From assembly GCA_016208845.1 (NCBI GenBank), contig JACQXH010000262.1, positions 1 through 9,037 of the forward strand: 9,037 nt of DNA. Reading direction: 5' to 3'. Positions 1 through 6,964 of the stretch are shown here, one piece after another. The translations under genes were made by a program, and so were the position numbers. This DNA is from Nitrospirota bacterium (lineage in GTDB: Bacteria > Nitrospirota > Thermodesulfovibrionia > UBA6902 > BMS3Bbin08). Numbering within the stretch: the stretch's first letter is position 1; every line of letters begins with the position of its first letter. Below the pieces are notes generated by a model. That model searched no databases. It saw only the letters and a program-made list of their open reading frames with translations, and was not told where the DNA came from.

Positions 1-1
1 G

Positions 2-511
2 CTTCAGGATATTGTTTATGAAAATCTCCTGCACCTGGAAGGTAATCCATCTTTCCACTCCTTTGAGAAAGGGGACCTGGCCGGATTTGAACAAGTCATT
101 GTTAATGAGGATGATGAAGTGACAGGATTCAGCAGAAGATTGCTAATAGCCGCGACATCCTTGAACATATATGATATAGTCAGCTCAATTCATTTGCTTG
201 GGGGGCTCGCTATCGCATCTCACATAGACAGGGAGGTATTTGGGATAATCGGTCAGCTTGGCTTTATCCCGCAGGACCTGAAATTCGATGCCCTGGAAAT
301 ATCTCCCAATACTCCTGTCCACAAGGCAAAAGATAGATTTCAGGAATATTCCTCTACCGCGTGGATCACATCTTCAGATGCTCACCACGCTAATGATATT
401 GGCAAAGTGTCAACAGAATTCCTGATGCACGAGGCCACATTCGGGGAATTGTGCCTGGCCCTGAAGGGTGTCGAAGGAAGAAAATGTTTGTGGGGACAGA
501 CAGGTGAATGA
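2..511 (+). CDS. PHP-domain protein, C-terminal part (5' truncated by window edge)
   Basis: The reading frame is open from base 2 to a TGA at 509-511, so only the last ~169 residues are visible and the true start lies outside the window. A GTG at 119 is in frame but is not a convincing start, because good coding sequence continues upstream of it. Two PHP-family metal-ligand motifs can be seen: ASHIDRE, with the His and Asp expected of a PHP motif, and SSDAHH near the C terminus. Between them lies the segment LGFIPQDLKFDALEIS, typical of PHP-domain phosphoesterase-like proteins. PHP domains bind two or three metals and hydrolyse phosphoester bonds; the substrate here cannot be told. From memory, similar stand-alone PHP proteins occur in hydrogenase or redox gene clusters of anaerobes, but nothing in the window confirms that. 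The next gene starts three bases after this stop, so the two are probably co-transcribed. Confidence 0.75.
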   Translation, partial: LQDIVYENLLHLEGNPSFHSFEKGDLAGFEQVIVNEDDEVTGFSRRLLIAATSLNIYDIVSSIHLLGGLAIASHIDREVFGIIGQLGFIPQDLKFDALEISPNTPVHKAKDRFQEYSSTAWITSSDAHHANDIGKVSTEFLMHEATFGELCLALKGVEGRKCLWGQTGE

Positions 512-514
512 ACT

Positions 515-1732
515 ATGAATTCATATAAAGATACAGATGTCCTTACCGCAATGCTGAAAGACGCATACGCAAAAATGTTCTATAAAAATTGGCCTGTATG
601 GCTTGGGGGATTATTGATCGGGATCCTGAGTGTCATTACTTTCGCATGGGACAGGCCCCTTGGGGTTGTCGGCGGCATCAGGGAATGGTTTGACTGGTTA
701 TTCTATTCTCTTGGGATTTACAGCTCACATCCGTATTACAGCCCTCATATGAGCACAGGCTCTGTTATGACCTTCGGCCTTCTGTTCGGCGCTTTTGCGT
801 CTGCCCTGATGTCAAAACAGTTCGCTATAAAAATACCACCTCCTTTTGAGTTCATCAGAGGCGCGATCGGAGGCACATTGATGGGTATCGGCGCAACAAT
901 GGCATATGGCTGCAATATCGGCGGGTTTTTCAGTGCGGTCAGCGCCCTTTCCATGAGCGGGCTCTGCATGATGGCCGGCCTGATGGTGGGAGTATTTATC
1001 GAGGTCCGTTACATCTACTGGGAGATGGAGCATCTGCGTTTCAGGAGGGGTGACGGAAGGCCCAAAAAACCAAAGGAGGGCGCGTTTGACTGGAGGATGA
1101 TACAGCCCTTCTTAGGGGTGCTGGCAGTTTTATCTGCCTTTATAATCGCATTTATTTATGGTTCATACGGTACTGATCCTGTATCGGGCTACAGTTATAT
1201 TAAGACGGGCGGCATTCTGATATCAGGCCTTGCGTTCGGGATCATACTGCACAGGAGCCGCTTTGCATTTCAGCAGGCATTCAGAGAGCCTTTTACATCG
1301 GGCAATGCTGACCAGGCAAGAGGAATGGCCATTGCCGTTATCATCAGCGTTCTTGGCTTTGCCGCGCTAAAGGCCGGCGGGCTGAGGCCCGAGGGTTCTT
1401 ATGTTACACCTACATTCTGGTTCGGGAGTTTTGCCGGCGGGATCATTTTCGGGTTCGGCATGCCCTTTGCCGGCGGATGCGGAAGCGGCACCTGCTGGAG
1501 GACCGCAGAGGGCGGGGTCAAGCAATTGGTCGCGGTCATATTCATGGGCATATCAAATTCGCTATGCAAATCATTCATAGACTCGTCCCCCTCTCTTACT
1601 GCGCTTATGGGTAAAAGATTTTATATGCCGCAGTTTATTTCATATCACTGGACCGTTGTCCTTATTATCGCGACAATGCTCCTCTATTATCTGATCATGT
1701 CATGGAATGAAAAAACACGCGCGTTCATATGA
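515..1732 (+). CDS. YeeE/YedE family transporter (sulfur-compound, probably thiosulfate-type)
   Basis: A polytopic inner-membrane protein of 405 residues with both halves of the YeeE/YedE (DUF395, sulf_transp) fold. The first glycine/cysteine motif is GATMAYGCNIGGFF (Cys133) and the second is FGFGMPFAGGCGSGTCW (Cys322, Cys327), each in a hydrophobic hairpin. A conserved HRSRF motif is at 246-250. Characterised members (TsuA) import thiosulfate through a path lined by conserved cysteines; other members are linked to selenium or other sulfur species, so the substrate is inferred. Many relatives carry Cys just after the RSRF motif (RSRFCF); here it is RSRFAF with Ala251. The start ATG is preceded by AGGTGA at 502-507, which overlaps the end of the PHP gene, so translation is probably coupled. 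A hydrophilic loop of about 25 residues (172-195) separates the two halves. The C terminus has another hydrophobic helix at ~378-396. Confidence 0.88.
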   Translation: MNSYKDTDVLTAMLKDAYAKMFYKNWPVWLGGLLIGILSVITFAWDRPLGVVGGIREWFDWLFYSLGIYSSHPYYSPHMSTGSVMTFGLLFGAFASALMSKQFAIKIPPPFEFIRGAIGGTLMGIGATMAYGCNIGGFFSAVSALSMSGLCMMAGLMVGVFIEVRYIYWEMEHLRFRRGDGRPKKPKEGAFDWRMIQPFLGVLAVLSAFIIAFIYGSYGTDPVSGYSYIKTGGILISGLAFGIILHRSRFAFQQAFREPFTSGNADQARGMAIAVIISVLGFAALKAGGLRPEGSYVTPTFWFGSFAGGIIFGFGMPFAGGCGSGTCWRTAEGGVKQLVAVIFMGISNSLCKSFIDSSPSLTALMGKRFYMPQFISYHWTVVLIIATMLLYYLIMSWNEKTRAFI

Positions 1733-1750
1733 TCGTCTCAACTAATTAGA

Positions 1751-1856
1751 GAAGTACGACGTACTTTGCACAGCGTACTTCGTATAAGAATGGAGAAAAA
1801 TTGCAAATTTGTTAAAATATTAGTTATTAAAGACCAAGTACGCTGTACTCAATACG
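1751..1856. repeat. Cluster of AAGTAC/GTACTT repeats in inverted and direct orientation
   Basis: The gap between the YeeE and lemA genes holds three related 15-base units. The first, AAGTACGACGTACTT at 1752-1766, is itself an inverted repeat (6-bp arms, 3-base centre). The second lies on the opposite strand at 1766-1780 (ending AGCGTACTT). The third is AAGTACGCTGTACTC at 1836-1850. The core ACAGCGTACTT at 1770-1780 is the exact inverse of AAGTACGCTGT at 1836-1846, with a 55-base A+T-rich spacer. CGTAT at 1781-1785 and ATACG at 1852-1856 extend the symmetry loosely. This could be a small non-autonomous repeat element, a multi-site operator for lemA or an RNA hairpin; the sequence alone does not decide. 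I see no convincing -35/-10 pair here. Confidence 0.6.
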
Positions 1857-1879
1857 ATTTATAACAAAGAGGAGGTAAT

Positions 1880-2455
1880 ATGGCTAAGCTCTTCACAATA
1901 TTTCTTGTTTTAATGCTTGGAATAATCTTTCTGCTTATCCTCACAGGCATTTCTATCTATAACAAACTGATACGCCTAAGGACAACGGTCAGATCCTCAT
2001 GGTCTGACATAGATGTCCAGCTTAAAAAGAGGTATGATCTGGTCCCGAATCTCGTTGAGACGGTAAAGGGGTATGCCTCGCATGAGAAATCGGTGTTTGA
2101 GAATGTCGCACAGGCAAGGTCTTTTGCCATAAAGGCCTCAACCCCCGCTGACAAGGCAAAGGCAGAGAATATGTTCACTGATACATTGAAAAGCCTCTTT
2201 GCCGTTGCAGAGGCCTATCCTGATCTCAAGGCAAACGCCAATTTCCAGCAGCTTCAGTCACAACTTAGCGACCTCGAGAACAGCATCGAATCCGCAAGAC
2301 GTTACTATAATGCTGTTGTCAGGGACTACAATATAACGGCCGAGACCTTCCCTTCAAACATCATTGCCTCCCAGTTTAAATTTCAAAAAGAAGAATTCTT
2401 CGGGCTCGAGGAGCCCGCAGCCGAAAGAAAACCGGTAAAGGTGAGCTTTTCATGA
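1880..2455 (+). CDS. lemA: LemA family protein
   Basis: 191 residues with the classic LemA layout. A single N-terminal membrane helix (about residues 4-26) is followed by a helical cytoplasmic or periplasmic domain. The family signature WSDIDVQLKKRYDLVPNLVE is present, followed by ETVKGYASHEKSVFENVAQAR. The second conserved block is AEAYPDLKANANFQQLQ, then ESARRYYNAVVRDYN and a closing stretch with FPSNIIASQFKF. The start is set by a strong GGAGG at 1871-1875. LemA proteins are widespread and often sit beside DUF2207/YgcG-type membrane proteins, as here; their molecular role is not settled. The next gene begins four bases after the stop, so the two are almost certainly one transcription unit. 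Length and motifs are normal for the family. Confidence 0.93.
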   Translation: MAKLFTIFLVLMLGIIFLLILTGISIYNKLIRLRTTVRSSWSDIDVQLKKRYDLVPNLVETVKGYASHEKSVFENVAQARSFAIKASTPADKAKAENMFTDTLKSLFAVAEAYPDLKANANFQQLQSQLSDLENSIESARRYYNAVVRDYNITAETFPSNIIASQFKFQKEEFFGLEEPAAERKPVKVSFS

Positions 2456-2459
2456 GCTG

Positions 2460-4208
2460 ATGAAAAACATCAACTTCAATTTTAAGCACAAGCTTTCCAT
2501 ACTTATTACTGCACTAATGACCTGGGCTCTTTCCTGCCCTGCCCTTGCCCAGGATTTTACCATCAATAATTTCAGGGCCGATATTGTGATCAACAAAGAT
2601 TCATCTTTTACCGTTATTGAGACCCTGGATGTTGAATTCAACAGGCCGCGGCACGGTATATTCAGGACCATCCCTTTCAAATACCATGACAGCTCAGGCA
2701 CTGTCATGAAAACACCCGTTAAAGTGCTCTCTGTTACAGACGGCTCAAATAATAAATTAATATCCAAGATCACCAGGGAAGGAAACGCCATTAATATCAG
2801 GATAGGCGACCCGGACATATATGTCTCAGGCATAAAAAGATATGAATTAATTTATGAAGTTAATAATGCCATACTCTTTTTTGATGATCATGATGAGCTT
2901 TACTGGAATGTCACGGGCGACCAGTGGCAGTCCGAGATAAAGACTGCAGAGTGCTCAGTTATCATTTCGGGTGAAAAGAGCAGGGATACATGGGCTTCCT
3001 GTTATACAGGCGTGTCAGGCTCTGATGAAAAAGCCTGCGCATACAGCGCCTCTGATGATCCCATTGTATTTAAAACCGTCAGAAGTCTGTCACCCGGCGA
3101 AGGGCTAACGATCGCATACAGATGGAACAAGGGAATAGTTGCTCCGCCTTCAGAATTTAAAAAGATACTCTGGTTCCTGGGGGAGATCTGGGTATTTATA
3201 TTTCCTGCAGTATCCCTGACTGTAATGTTTTCAGTCTGGTACCGGAGGGGCAGAGATCCGCGGGTAAAGGACGCTGTAACGGTCATGTACGAACCTCCGG
3301 TGTTCAATAATTCCCCTCTCTGTCCTGCCGAGGTCGGCACGCTTATTGATGAAACGCTCGATCCGAGAGACATCACAGCGACAATTGCCGGACTCGCGGT
3401 CAAAGGCTATATAAAGATAGAAGAGAAAAAAGAAGAGGGCATAATATTTGATTCAACTGATTATTATCTGACAAAAATAAAAGTGCCTGATGATGGACTT
3501 TCCCTGTTTGAGAAAAAGCTCATGTCTGACGTTTTCGGCTCCTTTTCAGGCACATTTGTCTCTGAGCTGAAGAATCACTTCTATGCCAATATCAAACCGC
3601 TTCAGCAGACGGTGTACAGCGAACTGATCAGCAAGAAGTATTTTTCATTAAATCCTGATAATGTGAGAAAGACTTATGCGATTGCCGGAATAATAATATC
3701 TGTCATCTCTGTTTTCCTGCTCAATGTGATCGCAGGTTACAGTGTCAATTTCGGGATTATACTGCTCGCAGGGATCTTGACCGGCGCCCCTGTCCTTGGG
3801 TTTTCAAAATACATGCCTGCCAAGACAAAGGCGGGCTCTTTGGCATATATGGAGGTTCTGGGGTTTGAGGAATTCCTTAACAGGGCTGAAAAAGACCGGC
3901 TTGAGAGAATGAAAGATGAGAACCTTTTCTCTAAATATTTCCCCTATGCGCTCGCCCTTAATGTGGCTGACAACTGGGCCAGGGCATTTGATGGTATATA
4001 TCAGAAGCAGCCGGACTGGTATGTCTCTTCGGGAGGATTCAGGACCTTCAGCCCCGCAGGTTTTACCCATTCTGTCAATTCTGCGATGTCGAACCTCTCA
4101 ACAGCTATGTACTCAGCTCCAAGAAGCAGCGGGATAGGCGGAGGAGGATTCGGCGGAGGCGGTTCCTCAGGCGGCGGCTTTGGCGGCGGCGGCGGCGGGA
4201 GCTGGTGA
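2460..4208 (+). CDS. DUF2207 domain-containing membrane protein with glycine-rich tail
   Basis: 582 residues. A Sec signal peptide (about 1-31, ending ALAQ) leads to an extracytoplasmic domain of ~200 residues with the DUF2207 pattern, including NRPRHGIFRTIPFKY at 61-75 and YWNVTGDQW at 148-156. A transmembrane helix lies at ~236-260, followed by the positive stop YRRGRDPR. A cytoplasmic wing-like segment (~275-400, with DPRDITATIAGLAVKGYI) follows, then a helical hairpin at ~406-448. The conserved C-terminal block is EFLNRAEKDRLE, then FPYALALNVADNWARAF (494-510). The tail from ~558 is almost only Gly/Ser/Phe and ends GSW. Such tails are usual in this family and are encoded by the GGC/GGA-rich stretch 4137-4205. 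The gene is tightly coupled to lemA; the pairing is common in bacteria, but the biochemical function is unknown. The start follows lemA by four bases, with AGGTGA inside the end of lemA as the likely ribosome site. Confidence 0.88.
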   Translation: MKNINFNFKHKLSILITALMTWALSCPALAQDFTINNFRADIVINKDSSFTVIETLDVEFNRPRHGIFRTIPFKYHDSSGTVMKTPVKVLSVTDGSNNKLISKITREGNAINIRIGDPDIYVSGIKRYELIYEVNNAILFFDDHDELYWNVTGDQWQSEIKTAECSVIISGEKSRDTWASCYTGVSGSDEKACAYSASDDPIVFKTVRSLSPGEGLTIAYRWNKGIVAPPSEFKKILWFLGEIWVFIFPAVSLTVMFSVWYRRGRDPRVKDAVTVMYEPPVFNNSPLCPAEVGTLIDETLDPRDITATIAGLAVKGYIKIEEKKEEGIIFDSTDYYLTKIKVPDDGLSLFEKKLMSDVFGSFSGTFVSELKNHFYANIKPLQQTVYSELISKKYFSLNPDNVRKTYAIAGIIISVISVFLLNVIAGYSVNFGIILLAGILTGAPVLGFSKYMPAKTKAGSLAYMEVLGFEEFLNRAEKDRLERMKDENLFSKYFPYALALNVADNWARAFDGIYQKQPDWYVSSGGFRTFSPAGFTHSVNSAMSNLSTAMYSAPRSSGIGGGGFGGGGSSGGGFGGGGGGSW

Positions 4209-4211
4209 CGC

Positions 4212-4550
4212 TTGCCCGTTGACAGAAGGTTTTTCGGCTTTGGAAAGAATGTATTTGTTACGGGGCTTGTTAGCTTTTTTATGGACATCAGCTCGGAGAT
4301 GATATATCCCCAAAAGGCGTTTCTTGCAACGATAATACCTCAGGACTTCAAGGCAACCGCTTTTGGAGTATTTAATACAGTAGTCGGTCTTGCGATGTTC
4401 CCTGCAAGCCTTATCGGCGGCTATCTTTGGGATAATGTCTCACCCAACGCGACATTTTATTTCGGAGCGGTAACAGCAGGCATATCAGCAGTGCTGTTTA
4501 TTGTTTTTATACTAGTTGCGGATGGGAAACAAAATTTTAAACGCGCTTGA
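4212..4550 (+). pseudogene. MFS transporter remnant with large internal deletion
   Basis: This 112-codon frame begins with TTG three bases after the DUF2207 stop (GGGAG at 4197-4201 may serve as ribosome site). Residues ~7-30 (FFGFGKNVFVTGLVSFFMDI, then SSEMIYP) are the N-terminal segment and first helix of a major facilitator superfamily permease of the type that starts 'GLVS..TD.SSEMIYPLLP'. Directly after MIYP, at about base 4308, the sequence changes to QKAFLATIIPQDFKATAFGV, FNTVVGLAMFPASLIGGYLW and a last helix. This is the loop and helices 11-12 found at the C-terminal end of the same family. Normal members have ~400 residues and 12 helices, so about 270-300 residues between helix 1 and helix 11 appear to be missing, with the frame kept. 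A three-helix product could not work as an MFS carrier; it is most likely decaying. A small functional protein cannot be excluded. Confidence 0.72.
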
Positions 4551-4612
4551 TTAAGTCTTCAATCGCCGTTTAGTTGTCTCTTAACTTTCGACCTCATTAG
4601 TAGGCCGCCACA

Positions 4613-6070
4613 TCATCTCTCTGAAAGAGTTATATAGATCGTCGCCCCGTTTCTGAATATCAGAACAAGCACATTCTGGTCAGATCTGATCTTTGAAACA
4701 ACAGCCTCATACTCCTTCATGTCCTTTATAGGTTTTTTATTGACTTCCGTTATAACATCGTTTTGCGTCAGGGCCTCTTCTGAGGGGCTCCCGCTGTCTA
4801 TCCCGGCAATTATCACACCGGTTACGCGCTTGGGTATTCCGGCTTCTTTTCTTATCTCAGGAGTCATATCCTGCACATGAACTCCCTTTAACAGATTTTC
4901 AAAGTCTGCCCCTGTAACTTTAAGGTTTGCGGGCAATTCAGAGATGGTTGCTTTTACTGTCATGGGCTTCCCATCCCGCAAGAGCTTTATGGCCACATCT
5001 TTATCAGGAGGCGTGCTTGCCACCATATTCCTCATGCCTGACGGCTCATTGATCTCTTTTCCGTCGTATTCGATGATCACATCTCCCCTTTGGATCCCGG
5101 CCTTTTCAGCAGGGCTGTCCTCTGTAATATCGCCGACAAGCGCTCCCTTTTCATCCTTGAGGTCAAACTGCTTCGCAAGCTCCTGGGTCACAGGCTGCAC
5201 CGAGACGCCAAGCCATCCCCTGACGACCTTGCCTTTTTTGATAAGGTTTTCCATTACTACCTTTGCCATACTGCTTGGAATGGCGAATCCTATACCCTGG
5301 TATCCGCCTGATGTGCTGAATATTGCCGTATTAATGCCAACGAGCTCTCCTCTGACATTAACCAGCGCGCCGCCGGAATTCCCCGGATTAATTGCAGCGT
5401 CTGTCTGGATAAAATCTTCGTAATCAGCGATACCGACATTGGCCCTTCCTGTAGCGCTTACAATCCCTGATGTGACTGTCTGGCTTAAACCGAATGGATT
5501 ACCGATAGCTATCACCATCTCTCCGACCTTGAGATTGTCAGAATCTCCCAATTTGATAACAGGCAGATGAGTTGCATTAATTTTGATGACAGCGATATCT
5601 GTTTTAGGGTCTGTTCCTATGATCTTTCCCTTGAACTCCCTCTTGTCAGACAGTCTGACCTGAATCTCGTCAGCGTCTTTCACAACATGGTTGTTTGTCA
5701 GTATGTAGCCGTTCTGGTCTACAATGACGCCTGAACCCAGGCTCGCCTGCTTGCGCTCATGCTGTCTGCCGGGCTGTTCAAAATCATCGCGAAAAAACCT
5801 TCTGAAAAACGGGTCATTAAAAAACGGGGACGGCACCCCCTGCATTTTTATAGTCCTTGTAGATGAGATGTTGACAACAGCCGGCTTTACAGCGGCAGTG
5901 ACCTCAGCCATTGCGCGGTTCGTATTGGCAAGTATGTCTATAGCCTCATTTGAAATCCTGGGTTCCTGGGCATGAACTTCACATGAAAAGCTGAAATACA
6001 AAGCTGATCCCATAATCGCTCCCAATAGTGCTGTGGTCATAAAAAACTGCGTTTTTCTGCTGAATGTCAT
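4613..6070 (-). CDS. HtrA/DegP-type periplasmic serine endoprotease (Do-like)
   Basis: 485 residues, the usual length for DegP/DegQ proteins with two PDZ domains. A signal peptide (about 1-34, cut near VHA-Q) sends it to the periplasm. The trypsin-like domain carries a full catalytic triad: His128 in TNNHVV, Asp158 in DPKTDIAVIK and Ser232 in NPGNSGGALVN. The substrate-pocket segment is GYQGIGFAIPS at 256-266. PDZ1 spans about 280-375 (RGWLGVSVQPV at its start) and PDZ2 about 395-482. A Phe/Arg-rich segment before the protease core (SPFFNDPFFRRFFRDDF, 81-97) corresponds to the LA loop of this family. It degrades or refolds damaged envelope proteins under stress. The start is fixed by GGAGG (plus-strand CCTCC at 6076-6080). 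The gene is convergent with the MFS remnant and divergent from the toxin-antitoxin pair. Whether it is DegP or DegQ cannot be told from sequence. Confidence 0.95.
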   Translation of the reverse strand: MTFSRKTQFFMTTALLGAIMGSALYFSFSCEVHAQEPRISNEAIDILANTNRAMAEVTAAVKPAVVNISSTRTIKMQGVPSPFFNDPFFRRFFRDDFEQPGRQHERKQASLGSGVIVDQNGYILTNNHVVKDADEIQVRLSDKREFKGKIIGTDPKTDIAVIKINATHLPVIKLGDSDNLKVGEMVIAIGNPFGLSQTVTSGIVSATGRANVGIADYEDFIQTDAAINPGNSGGALVNVRGELVGINTAIFSTSGGYQGIGFAIPSSMAKVVMENLIKKGKVVRGWLGVSVQPVTQELAKQFDLKDEKGALVGDITEDSPAEKAGIQRGDVIIEYDGKEINEPSGMRNMVASTPPDKDVAIKLLRDGKPMTVKATISELPANLKVTGADFENLLKGVHVQDMTPEIRKEAGIPKRVTGVIIAGIDSGSPSEEALTQNDVITEVNKKPIKDMKEYEAVVSKIRSDQNVLVLIFRNGATIYITLSER

Positions 6071-6131
6071 GTCTTCCTCCGGTTTTGTTAATGAAAGCTT
6101 CTTTTGCTGAAGAAAATCCTCTGGCTATTAT

Positions 6132-6161
6132 TATTTAGCAACTTGATAATAAAAAAGTCAA
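6132..6161 (-). promoter_or_regulatory. Candidate sigma70-type promoter for the htrA gene
   Basis: Read on the minus strand, TTGACT (plus 6156-6161) is followed after 18 bases by TAAATA (plus 6132-6137), in an A+T-rich context some 60-90 bases upstream of the protease start. The -35 box matches five of six consensus bases; the -10 box is weak. I see no sigma-E-like motif, but that was only checked by eye. Confidence 0.4.
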
Positions 6162-6198
6162 TGGGTTGAATTGCCTCTTGATCAGGTTATTGCTCCAA

Positions 6199-6227
6199 TT
6201 TACTAAAATGATCATATGATGTATAAT
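6199..6227 (+). promoter_or_regulatory. Promoter of the toxin-antitoxin operon
   Basis: TTTACT at 6199-6204 and a perfect TATAAT at 6222-6227 are separated by 17 bases, about 34 bases before the antitoxin start codon at 6261. The -10 box lies inside the palindrome at 6219-6234, so a repressor bound there would block RNA polymerase directly. Confidence 0.6.
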
Positions 6228-6234
6228 TATACAT
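6211..6234. promoter_or_regulatory. Palindromic operator, probably for VapB/VapBC autoregulation
   Basis: Two perfect palindromes overlap by two bases: ATCATATGAT (6211-6220) and ATGTATAATTATACAT (6219-6234). The second covers the -10 box of the toxin-antitoxin promoter. Ribbon-helix-helix antitoxins bind as dimers to short palindromes, often in tandem, and toxin-antitoxin complexes repress their own operon. The position and symmetry fit that role; binding itself is inferred. Confidence 0.6.
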
Positions 6235-6245
6235 TACTAATATGC

Positions 6246-6251
6246 AAGGAG
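6246..6251 (+). promoter_or_regulatory. Shine-Dalgarno site that fixes the antitoxin start
   Basis: AAGGAG lies nine bases before the ATG at 6261. The longer in-frame reading from an ATG at 6216 would start inside the palindromic promoter and has no ribosome site, so the 6261 start is preferred. Confidence 0.75.
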
Positions 6252-6260
6252 TTTTTTAAA

Positions 6261-6515
6261 ATGGCGCGTATGGTCCGCAAACAAATATATATGGACGTGG
6301 AGCAGGAAAGGATTTTAAAAAGCAGGGCAAAAAAACTCCGCAAGACCGAGGCTGAGCTGGTAAGAGAGGGCATAAACACGGTTTTGAACAGGGCTTATTT
6401 ATTTAAAGACTCAGCGGCCTGGGGAAGAGAGATGAAATTCCTTCAATCCCTCATGAAAAAAGGGCCGGCAAAAGGTAAAAGTCAGTGGTCCAGGGAAGAT
6501 CTGCATGACAGGTAG
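6261..6515 (+). CDS. Ribbon-helix-helix (VapB-like) antitoxin
   Basis: 84 residues from the ATG at 6261. The N-terminal half MVRKQIYMDVEQERILK is the beta strand and first helix of a ribbon-helix-helix fold, followed by KKLRKTEAELVREGINTVLN as the second helix. This is the CopG/MetJ-like DNA-binding type seen in many antitoxins whose pattern is 'KQIYL..EQ...LK.LA....SEAELIREAI'. The C-terminal part (SAAWGREMKFLQSLMKKG, then SQWSREDLHDR) is charged and would wrap the toxin; the ending W-x-REDL is common in antitoxins paired with PIN toxins. The product should neutralise the downstream toxin and repress the operon by binding the palindrome at 6211-6234. Its end overlaps the toxin gene by 11 bases, a usual arrangement for coupled expression. 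Confidence 0.85.
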   Translation: MARMVRKQIYMDVEQERILKSRAKKLRKTEAELVREGINTVLNRAYLFKDSAAWGREMKFLQSLMKKGPAKGKSQWSREDLHDR

Positions 6516-6948
6516 ATTTTTAATAGACACCAATATCCTTGTGTATGCATACGACAGAAGCGAAACAGAAAAGCAAAAAAAGGCGCTGGATATTCTGGAC
6601 GCCCTGGCAGAAGCCAATGCAGGATTGTTAAGCGCTCAAATACTCTCCGAGTTCTTTGTCGCTGTTACAAAAAAAATAACGTCTCCTTTGACAGTTGCAG
6701 AGGCATCATCCAGCGTGGCTAATTATATCAGTTCATGGCAGATCGCTGATATTAATAGTTTTATAGTGATAGAAGCAGTAAGAGGGGTGAGAGCTCATCA
6801 TTTCTCATGCTGGGATTCTCTGGTCTGGGCCACAGCAAAGATGAACCAGATATCTGCTGTTTTAAGTGAGGATTTTTCAGATAACTCTTCTATCGAAGGT
6901 GTTCGGTTCTTGAATCCATTCAGGCATAAAATATTCTTGAGAGAATAA
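6505..6948 (+). CDS. PIN-domain ribonuclease toxin (VapC-like)
   Basis: 147 residues with the PIN-domain acidic cluster. Asp8 is in FLIDTNILVY, Glu49 in AQILSEFFV, Asp104 in SCWDSLVWATA, and Asp123/Asp126 in LSEDFSDN. These positions are the metal ligands of VapC-type endoribonucleases, which typically cut tRNA or rRNA and stop translation. All catalytic residues appear to be present, so the toxin is probably active. The gene starts inside the antitoxin gene (11-base overlap), with GGGAAG a few bases upstream as a weak ribosome site. The ending GVRFLNPF is also typical of PIN toxins. Toxin-antitoxin pairs of this type are mobile and often lie in gaps between unrelated operons, as here between htrA and a permease gene. 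Confidence 0.9.
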   Translation: MTGRFLIDTNILVYAYDRSETEKQKKALDILDALAEANAGLLSAQILSEFFVAVTKKITSPLTVAEASSSVANYISSWQIADINSFIVIEAVRGVRAHHFSCWDSLVWATAKMNQISAVLSEDFSDNSSIEGVRFLNPFRHKIFLRE

Positions 6949-6964
6949 AGCTGCCGTTCTGAAT

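Noticed and set aside
119..511. Complete small gene starting at GTG 119
   Set aside because: The frame is open and protein-like right to the window edge, so the gene is a truncated longer PHP protein.
4137..4205. Tandem DNA repeat of GGCGGA-like units
   Set aside because: It is coding sequence for the glycine-rich tail, which is usual in DUF2207 proteins, so it was not listed as an independent repeat.
4001..4288. Minus-strand proline-rich reading frame
   Set aside because: It is the antisense of the glycine-rich tail of the DUF2207 protein; GGC/GGA repeats read backwards give prolines.
4944..5423. Plus-strand reading frame of 159 codons inside the htrA gene
   Set aside because: The opposite strand encodes a complete HtrA protease with triad and PDZ domains across this region; this frame has no recognisable domain or ribosome site.
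6216..6260. Longer antitoxin start at ATG 6216
   Set aside because: It would begin inside the palindromic promoter and lacks a ribosome site; AAGGAG at 6246-6251 serves the ATG at 6261.
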